From NCBI GenBank assembly GCA_030068075.1, contig CM057839.1, positions 54,588,960 to 54,652,959 on the forward strand: a DNA stretch of 64,000 nt, given 5' to 3'. The notes below the pieces were generated by a model that saw only the letters and a list, made by a program, of their open reading frames with translations, searched no databases and had not been told where the DNA came from. Below are positions 1-12,110 of this stretch, one piece after another. This DNA comes from Paguma larvata (taxonomy: Eukaryota; Chordata; Mammalia; Carnivora; Viverridae). Made by a program: the position numbers and the translations under genes. Within the stretch, counting starts at the first letter, position 1. Each line of letters starts with the position of its first letter.

Positions 1-83
1 AGGACAGCATTCTGCGTGCATCTCCTTCCCCTTGGGGCTCTCCTAGTCTGTCAATAGGCCCTCGATCCTTAAAAATATATGCT

Positions 84-282
84 GGGGCACCTGTGTGGCG
101 CAGTCGGTTAAGCATCCAGCTGCGGCTCAGGTCGTGATCTCATGGCTTGTGAGTTCGAGCCCTGCGTCCGGCTCTGTGCTGACAGAGCCTGGAACCTGCT
201 TCGGATTCTGCCTCTCCCTCTCTCTGCCCCTCCCCGACTCGCCGTCTCTCAAAAATAAAGAAATGTTTAAAAAAATTAAAAA
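84..282 (+). mobile_element. SINEC_Fc-type CAN-SINE
   Basis: The tRNA-like head (GGCACCTGTGTGGCGCAGTC), central body, CT-rich part and A-rich tail are all present. Similar AT-rich flanks (TTAAAAATATAT before, and again after the tail) look like a target-site duplication. Confidence 0.92.
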
Positions 283-389
283 TATATATACTATGCTAAA
301 ATCTAATTCTAAGAGCAGTTCCTTTTAGAAGATGTTGATAACAAGGAGTGTAATGTAAACTAACATCTAATGCCCCCCAAAGGTAATCA

Positions 390-772
390 GTTTTAGCCTC
401 TTAGCGATGATTTTCATAGTTGTATATTCAGTTACTTTTGTCACTTCACAGTGTGTCCTGAGCTTTTTCTCATGCCATTGACAATTTTTCTAACAGCGTC
501 ATTGTAAATGGCGGAATAGTAGTTTATTATGGCTGTATCTTATTATTATTTTTAAAAAACAACTCCTTATTTTTGGCCATTCAAGTGGTTTCTAAAATTT
601 CGCTGATGTAAACTGCAGTGATGAATGTCTCTGTGCACATCTGTTATTATTGCCTTAAGACATATTCCTAGAAGTGGAATTGCGGAATTAAAGCGTCTAC
701 GCCTATTTGAAGGGTTTACTCAATACTGGCATCTTATTCTCCGTAAATATCATTCCAACTGCTTTTGGCCCA
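390..772 (-). mobile_element. Old L1 (LINE-1) fragment
   Basis: The stretch resembles the reverse complement of the L1 ORF2 3' part, including the pattern around 'tattcctagaagtggaattg' near 663-682 and the region around a 'gaatgtctctgtgcacat' stretch. It is diverged and non-coding. Confidence 0.7.
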
Positions 773-1689
773 GGAAGCAATTGAATTGTTAAGGACGGCT
801 TCCTTGTTTTATGGCGGAGGGCAAGGGGGGGCGGTAAACCCGTGATTTCCTGAACGGTGGGAAACACATCTCCTCATTTTGTCCCCGTACCAAATATGGG
901 GGACAAGTCTCTTATCCATGGCCAGCCAACCAAGGCTGGATCAGGTGAGCAGCTGACACTCAGGGTTGCGAAGATACAGGGTCAGATCTGGTCTTTATAA
1001 GTCTGGCTTTGTTGGCATCAATTTTTTTTAATGTTACATGAAAACATTTATTTTCATTATTGATTTTGGGACACCTCCTTCAGTCTTACCCCTGAAGTGA
1101 ATGCCTCACTGTCCTCCCCTGTTCCTGGCCCTGTGCCAGCCGCTCTAACCCCACTGCTGCCTGCACCGCGGGGCCTGGCCCACGTGGCCCTGTATCAGCT
1201 GACCAGCCGCCGAGCGCTCAGGCCTCGGCCGTGTCTCTCCGGTCCTCTTTCTGCAGCTGTGAACGTGTCCCATCCCTTGTTGACGCATGTGATGGAAACG
1301 ACGGCTCTGAGGTTGAGGTTCCCCTTTGCCCCCTGGGTGGTTTCCCCTGACAGCTGAGGCTGGAGGACGAGGAGTAACAGATCCAGGGCAAGAGAACGGG
1401 GTGGGCGCAGCGGGGGCGGGGCCCTACTTCTCTGTCCAGGGCTTTCCACGAGCAGAGGTTTAATTCCAGCCAGGAGGTTCAGCAGCAGCCAGGTAATCCT
1501 CCCTCCTTCCTCCCACTTCCCAAATCCCTGGCGTTTCCTGCCTCCGGTCTTAACAATTTAACAGTCATCATAACAGATGATGTTATCACGTGCTTACTGT
1601 TTGCCCAAGAGAACACAGCCGGGAGGCGATGGAGTCCTTATTTAAACTCCCGTCACCCGGCCAAGACAAAGTGCTTACAGACTGTGGCT
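773..1689. other. Unique 3'-flank sequence, no gene seen
   Basis: The first half is mixed and 1090-1440 is GC-rich with several CpGs. No exon, recognised repeat or RNA gene is visible. Short ORFs on both strands here overlap each other and look like chance. Confidence 0.6.
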
Positions 1690-1840
1690 CGGGGTTTGAA
1701 ATCCAGTTTGGCCATTTTCAAACAGGGTGACTGGGCAAGATCCCTAAGCCTCCCTATGTAAGCCTCAGTTTCTCCAGCTCTAACATGGGACTAACAGGAG
1801 TGGCCGCTTCATAGGTAGTGTGCTGCTACCCCGTGCTTTG
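1690..1840 (+). repeat. MIR SINE fragment
   Basis: It follows the MIR core order: a 'gggtgactgggcaagatccctaag' type block, then 'cctcagtttctcc', then a 'catgggactaacaggag' block. It is old and diverged. Confidence 0.65.
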
Positions 1841-2124
1841 TGCGGATAAAGTGGAAAGCCCAGGGCTTAGGCGCAGTAAGTGATGCTTCAGCCTTAGCGT
1901 GGCGGAGGCACAGAAGCTGTTGTCTGCTTCTTCCGGGCCGCTAGAAGCTCCCGGGCTCCCGGGGCTTATGGCCATATGGAGCCCTGATTCTTCTTCCCAG
2001 CCTCCCCGAGTCAGTGAGCTCACCGAGGTCCAGCCCTTCAGAGGATCATAGGCTGAGTCCCGGTGTTGAAGGGGGTCTTAGAAACCATCTCCTTTATTAC
2101 ACGGCGTGTGGCCTGATGCCCAGC

Positions 2125-2262
2125 AGCATGGCCGTCCCTTGGGGCCTTGTCAGAAACACAGACTCTGACTCTACCCAGCCCTGTGGAGTCGAGCCTGCGT
2201 TTTTGCCAGACTCCCCAGGTGATTCCCAGGTACCCTAAGGTTTGAGAGTGCTGATCTGGTCT
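2125..2262 (+). repeat. MER5A-like hAT-Charlie fragment
   Basis: The end 'ccccaggtgattcccaggtaccctaaggtttgagagtgctg' type pattern and the preceding 'cagaaacacagactctgactctac' block match the common nonautonomous MER5 element. Family is by recognition only. Confidence 0.6.
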
Positions 2263-2998
2263 AATCCCAACTCTGTCCTTCCTCCGTCCTCCACCTCTTC
2301 CATCTAGCCTGTTGCGCCCCTCCCGGCTTGGAGTGTTAACAGTGGGATTGTTTCTCCCTCTCCTTTCCCTCTGACACCCCCCTTCCCTCCATGGGGCAGA
2401 GAAATAGGACGGCTTGATTCCACATGCTTGCAAAGTCCCTCTCCCTCGAATCCAGGCTCTCCAGATGCTCCTGCTTGCCTCTCATTCTGGATGTCCCCAG
2501 TGCCTCAGGCTCGACTTTGACTCACTGCGTGTGTGGAGCCGCCATTAGCAGCTTCGGTGGTGACGGCAGCGCTCCCAGACCCGCGTGAGCAGGGAACGTG
2601 CCCCTGGTAGGCCCCAGAGAAGGTGATGGTCAGCATAGGCGGTGGGTCCGGGGGTTAGCACGCAGAGGGAGCACAGGGAACCAGAGAGCTAGGATAATTG
2701 AGTGACAACAGAAGTGCAGCAGTGTCACACCCATCGGTCCTCAGATCTGCTGACAGGGACCCAGTGTCAGAAAGGCCAGGAGGCGAATCACGTGGAATTA
2801 GCTTTTCTGAGTTTGCAGAAGTTGCGCTGCTCTTTGCTCTCTGTGTGTCTCTGGACTTCCCTTTTGGCTGTGCTAGCCTTCAAATTCAGCTTTGTCCAAA
2901 AGGGTGGATGGTAACCGAGCTCCTGCTATATGCTGGGCCACGTGCAAGCGTTGAAGAAGCGGTGGTCCTTGCCGTGCTATTAAGAAATGGAGACGAAA
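2263..2998. other. Unique sequence, no gene seen
   Basis: Mixed-composition sequence without a recognised repeat. ORFs running into 2999-3200 do so only by reading through the SINE. Confidence 0.6.
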
Positions 2999-3450
2999 GG
3001 GGCGCCTGGGTGGCTCAGTGGGTTAAGCGTCCGACTTCGGCTCAGGTCATGACCTTGCAGTTTGTGGGTTCGAGCCCCGCATCGGGTTCTGTGCTTCCAG
3101 CTCAGAGCCTGGAGCCTGCTTCAGATTCTGTGTCTCCCTCTCTCTCTGCCCCTCCCCCATTAATGCTCTGTCTCTCTCTGTGTCTCAAAAATAAATTTTA
3201 GGGGCACCTGGGTGGCTCAGTTGGTTAGGCGGCCGACTTCAGCTCAGGTCATGATCTCGCGATCTGTGAGTTCGAGCCCCGCGTCGGGCTCTGTGCTGAA
3301 AGCTCAGAGCCTGGGGCCTGCTTCGGATTCTGTGTGTGTCTCTCTCTCTCTCTGCCCCTCCCCTGCTCACACTCTGTCTCTGTGTCTCTCAAAAATAAAT
3401 AAACGTTAAAAAAAATAAAAATAAATTTTAAAAAAGTTAAAAAAAAAAAA
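2999..3450 (+). mobile_element. SINEC_Fc-type CAN-SINE, interrupted by a second copy
   Basis: The host SINE runs from 2999 to 3200, and its A-rich tail resumes after the nested insertion at about 3431-3450. The flanks AGAAATGGAG (from 2983) and AGACATGGAG (from 3450) look like a slightly mutated target-site duplication around the whole composite. Confidence 0.92.
3201..3416 (+). mobile_element. SINEC_Fc-type CAN-SINE nested in the tail of the previous copy
   Basis: A complete SINE with Pol III A and B box sequence. An exact 14-bp duplication, AAAAATAAATTTTA, lies at 3187-3200 and 3417-3430, showing insertion into the tail of the 2999 copy. Confidence 0.95.
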
Positions 3451-3914
3451 GACATGGAGGCAGAGACATTTGTGAATAACTGAATGCAAGAGCAGCTGGC
3501 CCGAGCTCTGATACAGACGCAGAGATGGCAGGAGAGGAGTCCAGCATGGGGGAGGGGCAGACACCCGGCTGTCCGGCCAAAGGCCCATCGGTCTTACTTC
3601 CTCCCAGCTTCAATCACCCCAACTTCCTGATCTCCATTATTGGGTGATCATGGGCTTCATGGGAATTGGATCTTAATGTAATTTTGACAACCTAAGCAGG
3701 TTAATGAAGAACGGGAGGATTTTAACTTTTTCAAAAACATCACCATTGGAAGTAATCGCATTCCTTTGTTTATATCTTTTTAAAATCTCTTTACGCTGTA
3801 ATAACAGAGATTCTGCTACCTTGTTCAGGGCTGTTTTCCAGCACTTCGGAAACACTGTCAGCCTTGTGGTAGATATTCACATGAAATCTACAGACCCACC
3901 CAGGCAGGCACCTC

Positions 3915-4330
3915 ATTTCAATTCAACAAATAGTTATTGATTTTTCTCTTGTGTGCCCGACCTTGTGTTGGGCCCCAGGGACGCTAGGAACAGACACAGA
4001 TCTGGGAAGAAACACAAAACAAGGTACCCCAAGCGTGATGAGTGCTACGTGGCAAAGGGGTTTAAAGTAGGGCAAGCCTGGCGTTAAAGCGGGTGTGTCA
4101 AGAACGAATGCCCCTGCCCCGAGGCACGAGGAGGAGAGTTATCCAGAGACCTGTGGGTGGTGAGCAGGAGGGAGAGGAGGCCAGGCAGAGGCAATAGCGT
4201 GAGGACCCTGAAGAGAGAGGCTGCGCTCGCGTCCCAGGAGGACAGAGTGCGGGAAGATGGGTGAATGAGGCTGATGGAGAAAGCAGGGTGAGAGCAGACA
4301 GAGCTGACAGACAGAAGGGACGGTAGGCTG
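3915..4330 (-). repeat. L2 LINE 3'-end fragment
   Basis: Reads as the reverse complement of the L2 3' end: 'caacaaatagttattga', then the 'ttgtgttgggccccagggacgctagg' type block, then the 'aatagcgtgaggaccctgaag' block. It is old and non-coding. Confidence 0.6.
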
Positions 4331-4894
4331 GGGAAAGCACACTGGCAAGGATTCAGACTGGAGTTGGGTGGCCGTGGAGGCCCACAAAGGGGGGAATGGC
4401 AGTGCGCGTGTGGGCCACCGCTGCCGATGCGCGTGCGTCATCACGGGTGAGAGCTGACCGTGGGGAGCATTTTCCCCAGGGGCACCCCTTGCCCGAAGCC
4501 CACTGCTGAATGAGCTCTACAGCTCCCACTCTTAGCCAGACGAACACTGGCAGTAGAGCCACCCCGACTCAGACAGTACCCCCGGGAGGGACCACTAGGG
4601 TAGAAATGAGGGTGGTGGTGGGGTCGCTATGGAGCAGAGCTCTGGAAATCGACTTGGCATTACAATATGGCCTCTTAGGAAAGGGATGCATTTATTCTTC
4701 CTTGTTTTATTGATGTGCGCTTTTAATTTCTGTTAAAAGAACAGAATGGAAATGTCTGAAGCTTTTCCTGGGGGAACGCTAAGTCCTGAATTTAGCACCA
4801 TTAATAAGGCTTTCAAGAGTTGCCTTCCCTCGGGCTCACCCAACTGGTCTTTCTCCAGAAATATTTTGAGCTTAGCAGGATTTGCTATTTCACC

Positions 4895-5290
4895 TCAACT
4901 CAGCAAGCATTTCTTGAGCCGGCGCTGTGTCAAAGTGCTAGGCACTGAGGGGGAGACAGAGGTAAATGGAACAGTCCTGGCTTGAGGACGCAGCGCATTA
5001 GGGAGAGGTATATAAACAACTAAACTACGGTCCAAGAAGGGTGAACTGGGCCCGTTGAGCGGCGTTTACATAAAGCATGCAAGGAGTAGGGGATCTGGGG
5101 ACAGGGAGGAGTCACTGAGGGGTGACGATCACACTGAAGCTTGCGGGCTCAATAGGAGAGAAAGGGAGTTCAAGGGTAAGACACAGGATAAAGGAAAGAT
5201 CTAGAGGAGTAAACTCATCCCATGTACTGATGCATAGGATGTGTGATGGGACACGTGGAAGACAAGCTTGAGAGACAGCAGGCCCCTGTT
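4895..5290 (-). repeat. L2 LINE fragment (first part, split by a SINE)
   Basis: The order 'cagcaagcatttcttgagc', 'gtgctaggcactgag', 'aacagtcctggcttgagga' matches reverse L2. The element continues after the SINE at 5303-5530. Confidence 0.6.
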
Positions 5291-5302
5291 GGGATGGCTT
5301 TA

Positions 5303-5530
5303 TTTTATTTTTAAATATTTTTTTAATGTTTTTTTATTTATTTTTGAGAGCAGGAGAGACAAAGCATGAGCAGGGGAGGGGCAGAGAGAGAGGGAGACAC
5401 AGAATCGAAGCAGGCTCCAGGCTCTGAGCTGTCAGCCCAGAGCCGGACGCGGGGCTTGAACTCACGGACTGTGAGATCATGACCTGAGCCGAAGTCGGAC
5501 ACTTAACCGACTGAGCCACCCAGGCGCCCC
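5303..5530 (-). mobile_element. SINEC_Fc-type CAN-SINE
   Basis: Full reverse-oriented SINE with its poly-T side at 5303 and its head at 5530. An exact target-site duplication, GGGATGGCTTTA, lies at 5291-5302 and 5531-5542. Confidence 0.96.
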
Positions 5531-5542
5531 GGGATGGCTTTA

Positions 5543-5740
5543 CAGGCCACACTCAAGAGGTAGAATTGCCTCTCAGAAAAACGGGGAGCCACTAAGGACC
5601 CTGAAGGGGGAGAGGGGCATGGTCTGCGGTGTGCCGTATGAAGATCATCTTTCTGGCAGCGCAAGGCACAGATTGGGGAGCCAAGCCGTCGGAGGTACAG
5701 GGAACTGGGGTGGGGAAAGGATGGTAATTTTAGTGTCTAG
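5543..5740 (-). repeat. L2 LINE fragment (second part)
   Basis: It continues the L2 split by the SINE, with a 'ggggagccactaagga' and a 'gaagatcatctttctggcagc' block that match reverse L2 order. Confidence 0.55.
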
Positions 5741-6051
5741 AAAGAACTTGGAAAGAAGTGGTGGGCCTGGAAAGGAAACCTTAAGTACAAGCCTCATCTG
5801 AAATGACGTTCATGAATAATGTGGCCCACCTACTCTCGTAACTTCAGAAATTATCATACACTGAGTATAATATAAAGGAGAAACTGCAAGACAGTTCGTT
5901 ACCGTCAAAGAACGTGAGTTTCCATATGAACTGGTCAGATACTTTCACCCCGTGCTAAGATCATTGTGAAGGCGCCTCCCGAAAATATAACGTGCCATCA
6001 TGGGGAGCATCTTACATGGCTGTCTGAGTACCTGGCATGACACCGCCATTT

Positions 6052-6260
6052 TTTTTTAATGTTTATTTACTTTTGAGACAGAGACAGAGCTTGAGTGGGG
6101 GAGGGGCAGAGAGAGAGAGAGGACACACAGAATCCGAAGCAGGCTCCAGGCTCTGAGCTGTCAGCACAGAGCCCGACACGGGGCTCGAACTCACAGACCG
6201 TGAGATCATGACCTGAGCTGAAGTCGGCCGCTCAACCAACTGAGCCACCCAGGCGCCCCA
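6052..6260 (-). mobile_element. SINEC_Fc-type CAN-SINE
   Basis: Complete reverse-oriented copy. The duplication ATGACACCGCCATTT (6037-6051) and ATGACACCAGCATTT (6261-6275) flanks it with one mismatch. Confidence 0.95.
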
Positions 6261-6275
6261 ATGACACCAGCATTT

Positions 6276-8030
6276 GTGCTGTAATTTTCCGAAAGGTGGG
6301 CTGAGACGCGGGAACAGTGGTATAGGGGAAGGATCAAGAGGCTGCCGAGGTGGACTGGAAAAGCCAGCTGAGGAAAGGGCAGGGGTTTAAGATGCCCCTG
6401 GGGCTTCTAGTCCGGGTACCTGAGAGGAGAGTGTGGCCTTTCCTAAGGCAGGGAACTGAAGAAGGAGGCAAGGTTTGTCAGGGGTGCCCCCAGGCGCATA
6501 GAGGATTCAGCTCCATGTCGACCTGGGTACACGGAGTTCACGTGCCTAGCGGAGTTCTCTCTGTGGTGTTGAGGAATCTCCCGGAAATCAAACGTGGCAG
6601 ACGGTTTGGGGACAACGAAGTCTGGAAAGAAGCTACTGTATCTGGCAATTAAGCGGTACCTTGCGGCTTGAGGGAGCCGAGGCAGTAGTTGTGAGGGATG
6701 AAGCCAGAACACAGAAAGGAAGACGCTGGAAGCTAATGAAGCAGAAGCTGCAGAAGCGGGGAGTGGGAAAGGAGTGTGCATGCAGGCTGTGTGCGCGAAC
6801 ACACAGAGAATGAATAGGGACATAGAGATAGAGACAGAGGAGAGTGAGCTCAGTGCATTTGGCTTGAGTTCTATCTAGAACTTGAAGAATTAGACCAACA
6901 AATCTGTCGAATTAATAAAAGCAATACCCAGGGTTTTTTGTTGTTGTTGTTTGTTCTTAAGAAATTGAGAAGACGCCCAGCCCAGTGTTCCCGGTACACA
7001 TCCTAGCCCCTGTAATATTGTCAGTCAAATCTAGAGTTGGTTGGCCTTCCAGTAAAATGGAGGAAAACTCGTTAAAGGATTCAGTGGCAATTTCCAACAA
7101 CCAGACCAAAGGATTACCTGGTGGCAGAGGAGGCCTCTCTTGGGCGAGGGCTCCTCGAGAGGCAGTGGGCGGATTGCAGATTGCAGCTCTCCATTTGGGT
7201 ACGGACAAAGAAAAATGTGTTGTTGTTGGTGGTGTTTTTAAAAAAGGTCCATCACAGGGTACCAGCATGGAGACCCGTGTGGGGGTGAGCCCTGAGATTA
7301 GAATACTCACAGGCTCACATTCCAAGCCCCCCAGGCCCTCCCTTGAGCCCACTGTGGAAACATTCGTCTAATTCCATTTTACATCTCTGGCCCGCGGGGC
7401 TTATTACATCGCCTTTCTTCCATTCACCCAATTGTTTCGTACAACTGAATCAAGCTGACATTTTGATAGGAAACTCCAAGATGGAGTGAGTTTTCAAATT
7501 TGGTGCTTTTTCCCCTAACAGGGTTTTCATTGATTCCGAGAGTTACTCTTTTACGATTCCCAGGCAGGGACCAGACATTTTTCTTCGTGAGCAGGTATGG
7601 TGGGGGGGGTGGGGGTGGGCAGGGAACACTCTCTTTGTACCAAGATGGCTTAGATTTCTTCCCAGCTTCCTCTCCTGCAACAGCTCAGGAAGCATAAATG
7701 GGTTGGGGGATGGGCCGTGTGTCGTCCTGTGTCGAATGGAAACGTTTTGTAATTTCAAAGCAAGCAGACAAAACAGGTCCTTCAGAGTGGTTTTATTTTC
7801 TGTGGCGACGTAGTCGTGGCCACAAAATCTGCTTTTCTTTAACCTGCGCCTGTAGCCTTTTGCATTACCTCGTCACTAGCAGAAAATAGGATTTCTCACC
7901 TACAGATGGTGAAGAGAGAAGAGGCTGGCCTGAACATTAGGTAGAAATTACTTGTCAAGTTTGATCAATTCAGAGAAAATCCAAATCCCCTTTGAAAAGG
8001 CACAGTTGATATTCCAAGATGAGTGGGGGT
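6276..8030. other. Unique 3'-flank sequence, no gene seen
   Basis: No exon or transposon recognised. It contains short TTG runs near 6941-6953 and 7219-7232, and a G-run near 7600-7620. Confidence 0.55.
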
Positions 8031-8039
8031 GTCCTTATA

Positions 8040-9037
8040 GGTCTATTGTTTGGCTAAATTGTTGGCATATGCGGCGTGTTTGCTAAATGAATGATACATT
8101 TGCATCTAAATGGTCCATAAATAATTTCATTCTGCTCCAGACAGGGGTAATAAGCAGGCCCCCTCCTCACTGTTGGACTCGTGAGTTGCGTGTGAGTGTA
8201 GACTCCTCTCTTATTGCTTTGACTGTGCTATTATTCGACAAGGCGCCGGGGAAGGAGTGCATGAATCTATTAAGGAGCGCCAGTCTCCATTATGAGCTGA
8301 GGTCTGAGTGGGCTGGCAGCAAAATCTTTCATAATCTGCAGCTTTTGGCCTCCAGGTTCATGGGCAAAAATTTTTAAGAAGGAGTCCGCAATCAGAGCTG
8401 TCGAAATTCTGCTTTGCACATTGGGGACGGTGTGAGGCATTAATTACCATCAGCATGCTGCTTTTTATGAGGGCATTAAGCACCCATACCTCCCATCCAA
8501 CACGCTGGTATTTATAGCACCCAGGCGGATGTGGGGCCCAAGATCTACATTCGAGTTGGCGCTCTGAGGATTTTAGCTACGAAGTGGACACGGCCAGGTA
8601 TTATTAAGGTTGTGCCGAGCTTTCCCTCCGTGTCCAAGCTGATGAGTTCCAGCTCTTACTTTGGAAGACAGGGAGCTTCCGATGACCACGACAGTTGCCA
8701 GTTTCCAGCTGCCATTATGTCATGCCTGTTATGTCAAAACGGTGACTTTTTACGGCCTCCTTTCATGAGATTTGTGATGTTCTGTTCTTTTAAAGGCTCC
8801 AAGGGGATGGTATACCTTGATTTAAGAAAGCTCAATATATTAAATCTAGCTTCACTTGAAAGAAATACAGAAACGCAGTTACTCACTTTGCAAAAGGATT
8901 CACAGTGGGATTCTTCCAGTAATAAATATTATATGCGGCACTTAGAATGTGATTTCGTTCATTGTTTCAGGAATGGGTCTATCAGCAAAGTGCAGCCTAC
9001 TGAAAGGATTTTGGTGCTTCTTACTTCAGATTATTAA
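8040..9037. promoter_or_regulatory. Candidate conserved non-coding element
   Basis: A repeat-free block of about 1 kb, rich in homeodomain-type words: TAATTA at 8441-8446, TTTATGA at 8464-8470, and CATAATCTG/ATTTGCAT-like words nearby. It has the look of a developmental enhancer, but conservation cannot be seen from one sequence. A 168-codon ORF at 8531-9037 crosses its right half and shows no domain I recognise. Confidence 0.3.
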
Positions 9038-9269
9038 CCCCCTGCTCCCCAGGCCCCACAGGCATGGGAACAATCTAGAGCTCAGATGCCAAGTCCAGTT
9101 GTAGCTGCTTCTCATCACCGGTTCCGTTGCTGGAACTCTGTTGTTCTTCAGCATGACAGCTCAAGTGGACTTGCTTGGACCAGATGCCAGTCCCCTTTCA
9201 GCTTGCCCTCTTGACCAAATCTAAGACTGAAAAGCTAAGACCTATACTTTGCAGCTTCCTTGGTGTTTA

Positions 9270-10345
9270 GGGATCTTCATATAATTTAGGGATTTGACCT
9301 TTTGGCCAGCATGGTGGAAGGGACATCTGGCTTTTGTAGGGGAGGAGAAATCATTTTCCCTCTACCCTTATGAGTTCTTAGCTGAGACCCATGGAATAAA
9401 AGATGAACAAGAGAAAAAGTTTATTAATGGGTATACCTCCTGGGTACTCGGGAGAAATGAGGAAGCTTGAAGAAATGACTTCAGAATTCAGGATTAAATA
9501 CCATCCTCATAGAGGGAGAAAAGGAGGGATTTAGACCTCTTAGGGGAAAGTAAATGAGTTTTCATATCGATGAAGGAGCCATTAGAAAAAGAGTAGGGGG
9601 GCGCCTGGGTGGCTCAGTTGGTTGAGTGGCCGACTTCAGCTCAGGTCACGATCTCACCTCTGTGGGTTCGAGCCTCACGTCGGGCTCTGTGCTGATGGCT
9701 CATCAGAGCCTGGAGCCTGCTTCGGATTCTGTGTCTCCCTCTCGCTCTGCCCCTCCCCTGCTCACGCTCTGTCTCTATGTCTCTCAAAAATAAATAAACA
9801 TTAAAAAAAAAAAAGAAAAAGAGTAGGGAGGTATAGTTTGTGACAAGGTTTGTCTGAGTGTGATGTTGACGTGAAGTCTCCTCCCCATGATCGAAGTCAA
9901 TCTTCCCCCATGGATGAAATTCCGGGGGAGGGCATTTATGGCAGCCCAGTTCCTTTTGGAGGACATATCTTTAGACAGATAAGGGGGGTTCAGAGAAAGC
10001 CTCTCCCTGCATTTGCTGTTCTTTAAGCACCTATAGCTCAAAATGTCACTATACCAAAGTGGCATATTTTGGGATGGCATGTCCTAAACTCCTACAGGCA
10101 TATTTTGGAGTGGCTTGTTTTGCTGCCCTTCCCTCTCCTGGGGCAGCTGTGACAGAGTTTCCAAAACTAGTGTCTGGTCTCTAGCATCAAGGTGCCAAGC
10201 AGCAGAAGGCAACGACAGTGGTGTTTCTGCTAGAAGAATGCCGTACGTAGCTGAGAGTTTTCTCTGGCTCTTTTTCTGACTGTGTGACTGTCTGGATCTC
10301 CTGTGAATTTCCTAATACACTTTCTGTTTAAACTAGCTCAAGTAG
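9270..10345 (+). repeat. LTR-like retroelement remnant (tentative), with a SINE inside
   Basis: The style of the stretch (an 'aaagtttattaatgggtatacc' block, a 'cattttgggatggcatgtcctaaac' block, and an end with 'cctaatacactttctgtttaaac') resembles old ERVL-type LTRs. I cannot place the family or define the ends. The SINE at 9599-9813 interrupts it. Confidence 0.3.
9599..9813 (+). mobile_element. SINEC_Fc-type CAN-SINE
   Basis: Complete copy flanked by the exact duplication AGAAAAAGAGTAGGG at 9584-9598 and 9814-9828. Confidence 0.96.
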
Positions 10346-10799
10346 ATTTTACTGTCTACAACTTGGCTGATAAACCCTCCCTTCCCTGTGTGTCCTGGGT
10401 GGTTCACCCTCAAGGCTACTGTGGACAGCTGCTCACTATGTGCACTGCACAACTCCAGAGGGCACCGTTCACATAGGCTGAACAACTTTGCCTTATGAAT
10501 TGCTGTCTTCTTAAAAGCCTGTTGTCTGTGACTAAACTCCATTGCTCCCACTGCCTTAGTTTGGATCTCCCTCCACAACTTGTGCATTAGCCCCCCCACC
10601 CTCACCCTTGTGTGAAGGGAGAATTTTCTATAAAGATTATAACTCTTTCAGCCCCCATGACCTTCTCCAAGAGATTAAAACTCTTTTAGGATATAGTTTC
10701 TTCTGTCCAGACACTTCAAAAAAATCTTTTCAAAGAGTTGGATATATTAATCATGTTTTTATTTTTTGCAATTTATGATGCCTTGAAGCATTGAGCACC

Positions 10800-11290
10800 T
10801 GGTGAGGGACTGTCCCTCCCAACGTTAGCTAATTCCTAGAGAGAGCAAACAACTTGTCTAGGAACATGCCTTTGACATGCCAACCCTCCAATCCTGAATC
10901 CACGCCCCTATGCTACTTAGTTTAGCAACCTCTTCCAGTCCAAGGCTATCCTGCTGCCCTAAATCACCCCAGTGCCAAGTACCACATAAATTCAAGACCA
11001 CCTTGGTAGCTTAGAGCCCACTGAAATGACTCAAACTACCCAATTCTAAACCTGCTCAGACGTTTACTCTGCTGCACCCATTCCTTTCCATAAAAAACAG
11101 GTTAAAAGCTTTTCCCCATGCTTTCCCTAAACCTTCTGCCTCCTGGTCAGCCCTGGTGCTACCTTGTGTGACCCTGCATGGCATGGTGTGCCCCCTTCTC
11201 TTGGGAATTGTGAGTAATAAGTTTTTCTTTCAAAGGCAGTTGTTTCCACATCTGTTATTTTACCACACCCAATTAAAACAAATCCTGATA
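10800..11290 (+). repeat. LTR-like remnant (tentative)
   Basis: The end 'accttgtgtgaccctgcatgg', 'gggaattgtgagtaataag' and 'aggcagttgtttccacatctgtt' resembles the polyadenylation-signal end of an old ERVL-type LTR. Family not assigned. Confidence 0.35.
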
Positions 11291-11892
11291 CATCTTTAAA
11301 GCCTGGGAAAGAAGGTATCTGAGCAGTACTACATGCTATCACATTCCAAAGTCTCTTCTCTTATGATGAACTGGGTTTCCCAAGACAGAACCTTTGTATT
11401 TTGACTGATTTCTGGCTTGGGAAAGTTCCTTGCAGAATTATCCATCAACACAGTCCTCCTCATTGTTAGAATGAAGCCTACTGACCATCAGATTCCAAGT
11501 CCCCTTTGTTACTTATTTCAGGGAACCTATTAGCTATCATATGAGCAAGACTGCCTGTGGCTTTCTAGAATCTTCTAGGTCTTCTGGAATCTTAGAGATG
11601 AATATATACAGATTCTAACAGCACTCTAACTTCATCCTTACATTTGGAGGAAAGCTCAAAATGCTTGTCTAGTTTTTAGTTATTCTACCAAATCCCTGAA
11701 CAGCGATGGAATTTCCGAGTGACAAAGAACTCTAGGAGTTACCCTGTGTGGGTATTTCCTTTATTACTCTTTTCCTTATTCTGTACTTCATCCAACTCTT
11801 TTCCCCTTGAAGGAATCCCTTCTACCATAATTCCCAGTAATCGAGTATCCTGTTGCATCTGTCTGAAAGTTAATTGTTATGTGTTCTAGTGT
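11291..11892. other. AT-rich sequence, nothing identified
   Basis: Possibly retroelement-derived like its left neighbour, but I see no diagnostic block and no coding sequence. Confidence 0.5.
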
Positions 11893-12110
11893 AGAAATCG
11901 ACAAACTATAGCCCATGGGACAAAGTCATTCTGCTGCATGTTTTTGTAAATAAAGTTTTATTAGAACGCAGCCACACTCAGTTATTTAGGTATTGTCTAT
12001 GGCTGCTTTCATATTCCAGTGGCAGAATTGATAGTTGCAATAGACGGCATATGGTCTGCAAAACCTGAAATGTGTATTATCTGGCCCTTTCTAGAAAGAG
12101 TTTGCCAACC
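11893..12110 (+). repeat. hAT-like nonautonomous DNA transposon fossil
   Basis: It starts with 'tcgacaaactatagcccatgg', contains 'gtaaataaagttttattag', and ends with 'agtttgccaaccc'. The two ends form short imperfect inverted repeats (CGACAAACT against the reverse of AGTTTGCCAAC). It is a well-known abundant mammalian element; I do not assign the MER number. Confidence 0.6.

Noticed and set aside
3001..3075. SINE heads as tRNA genes
   Set aside because: The A and B boxes are those of tRNA-derived SINEs; no intact cloverleaf with an acceptor stem is present.
3212..3409. ORFs of the MAQLV..TSAQVMIS type seen at many positions
   Set aside because: These are one reading frame of the CAN-SINE and recur at every copy.
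8531..9037. 168-codon ORF as a gene
   Set aside because: No domain recognised; an ORF of this length is expected about once or twice by chance in 64 kb over six frames.
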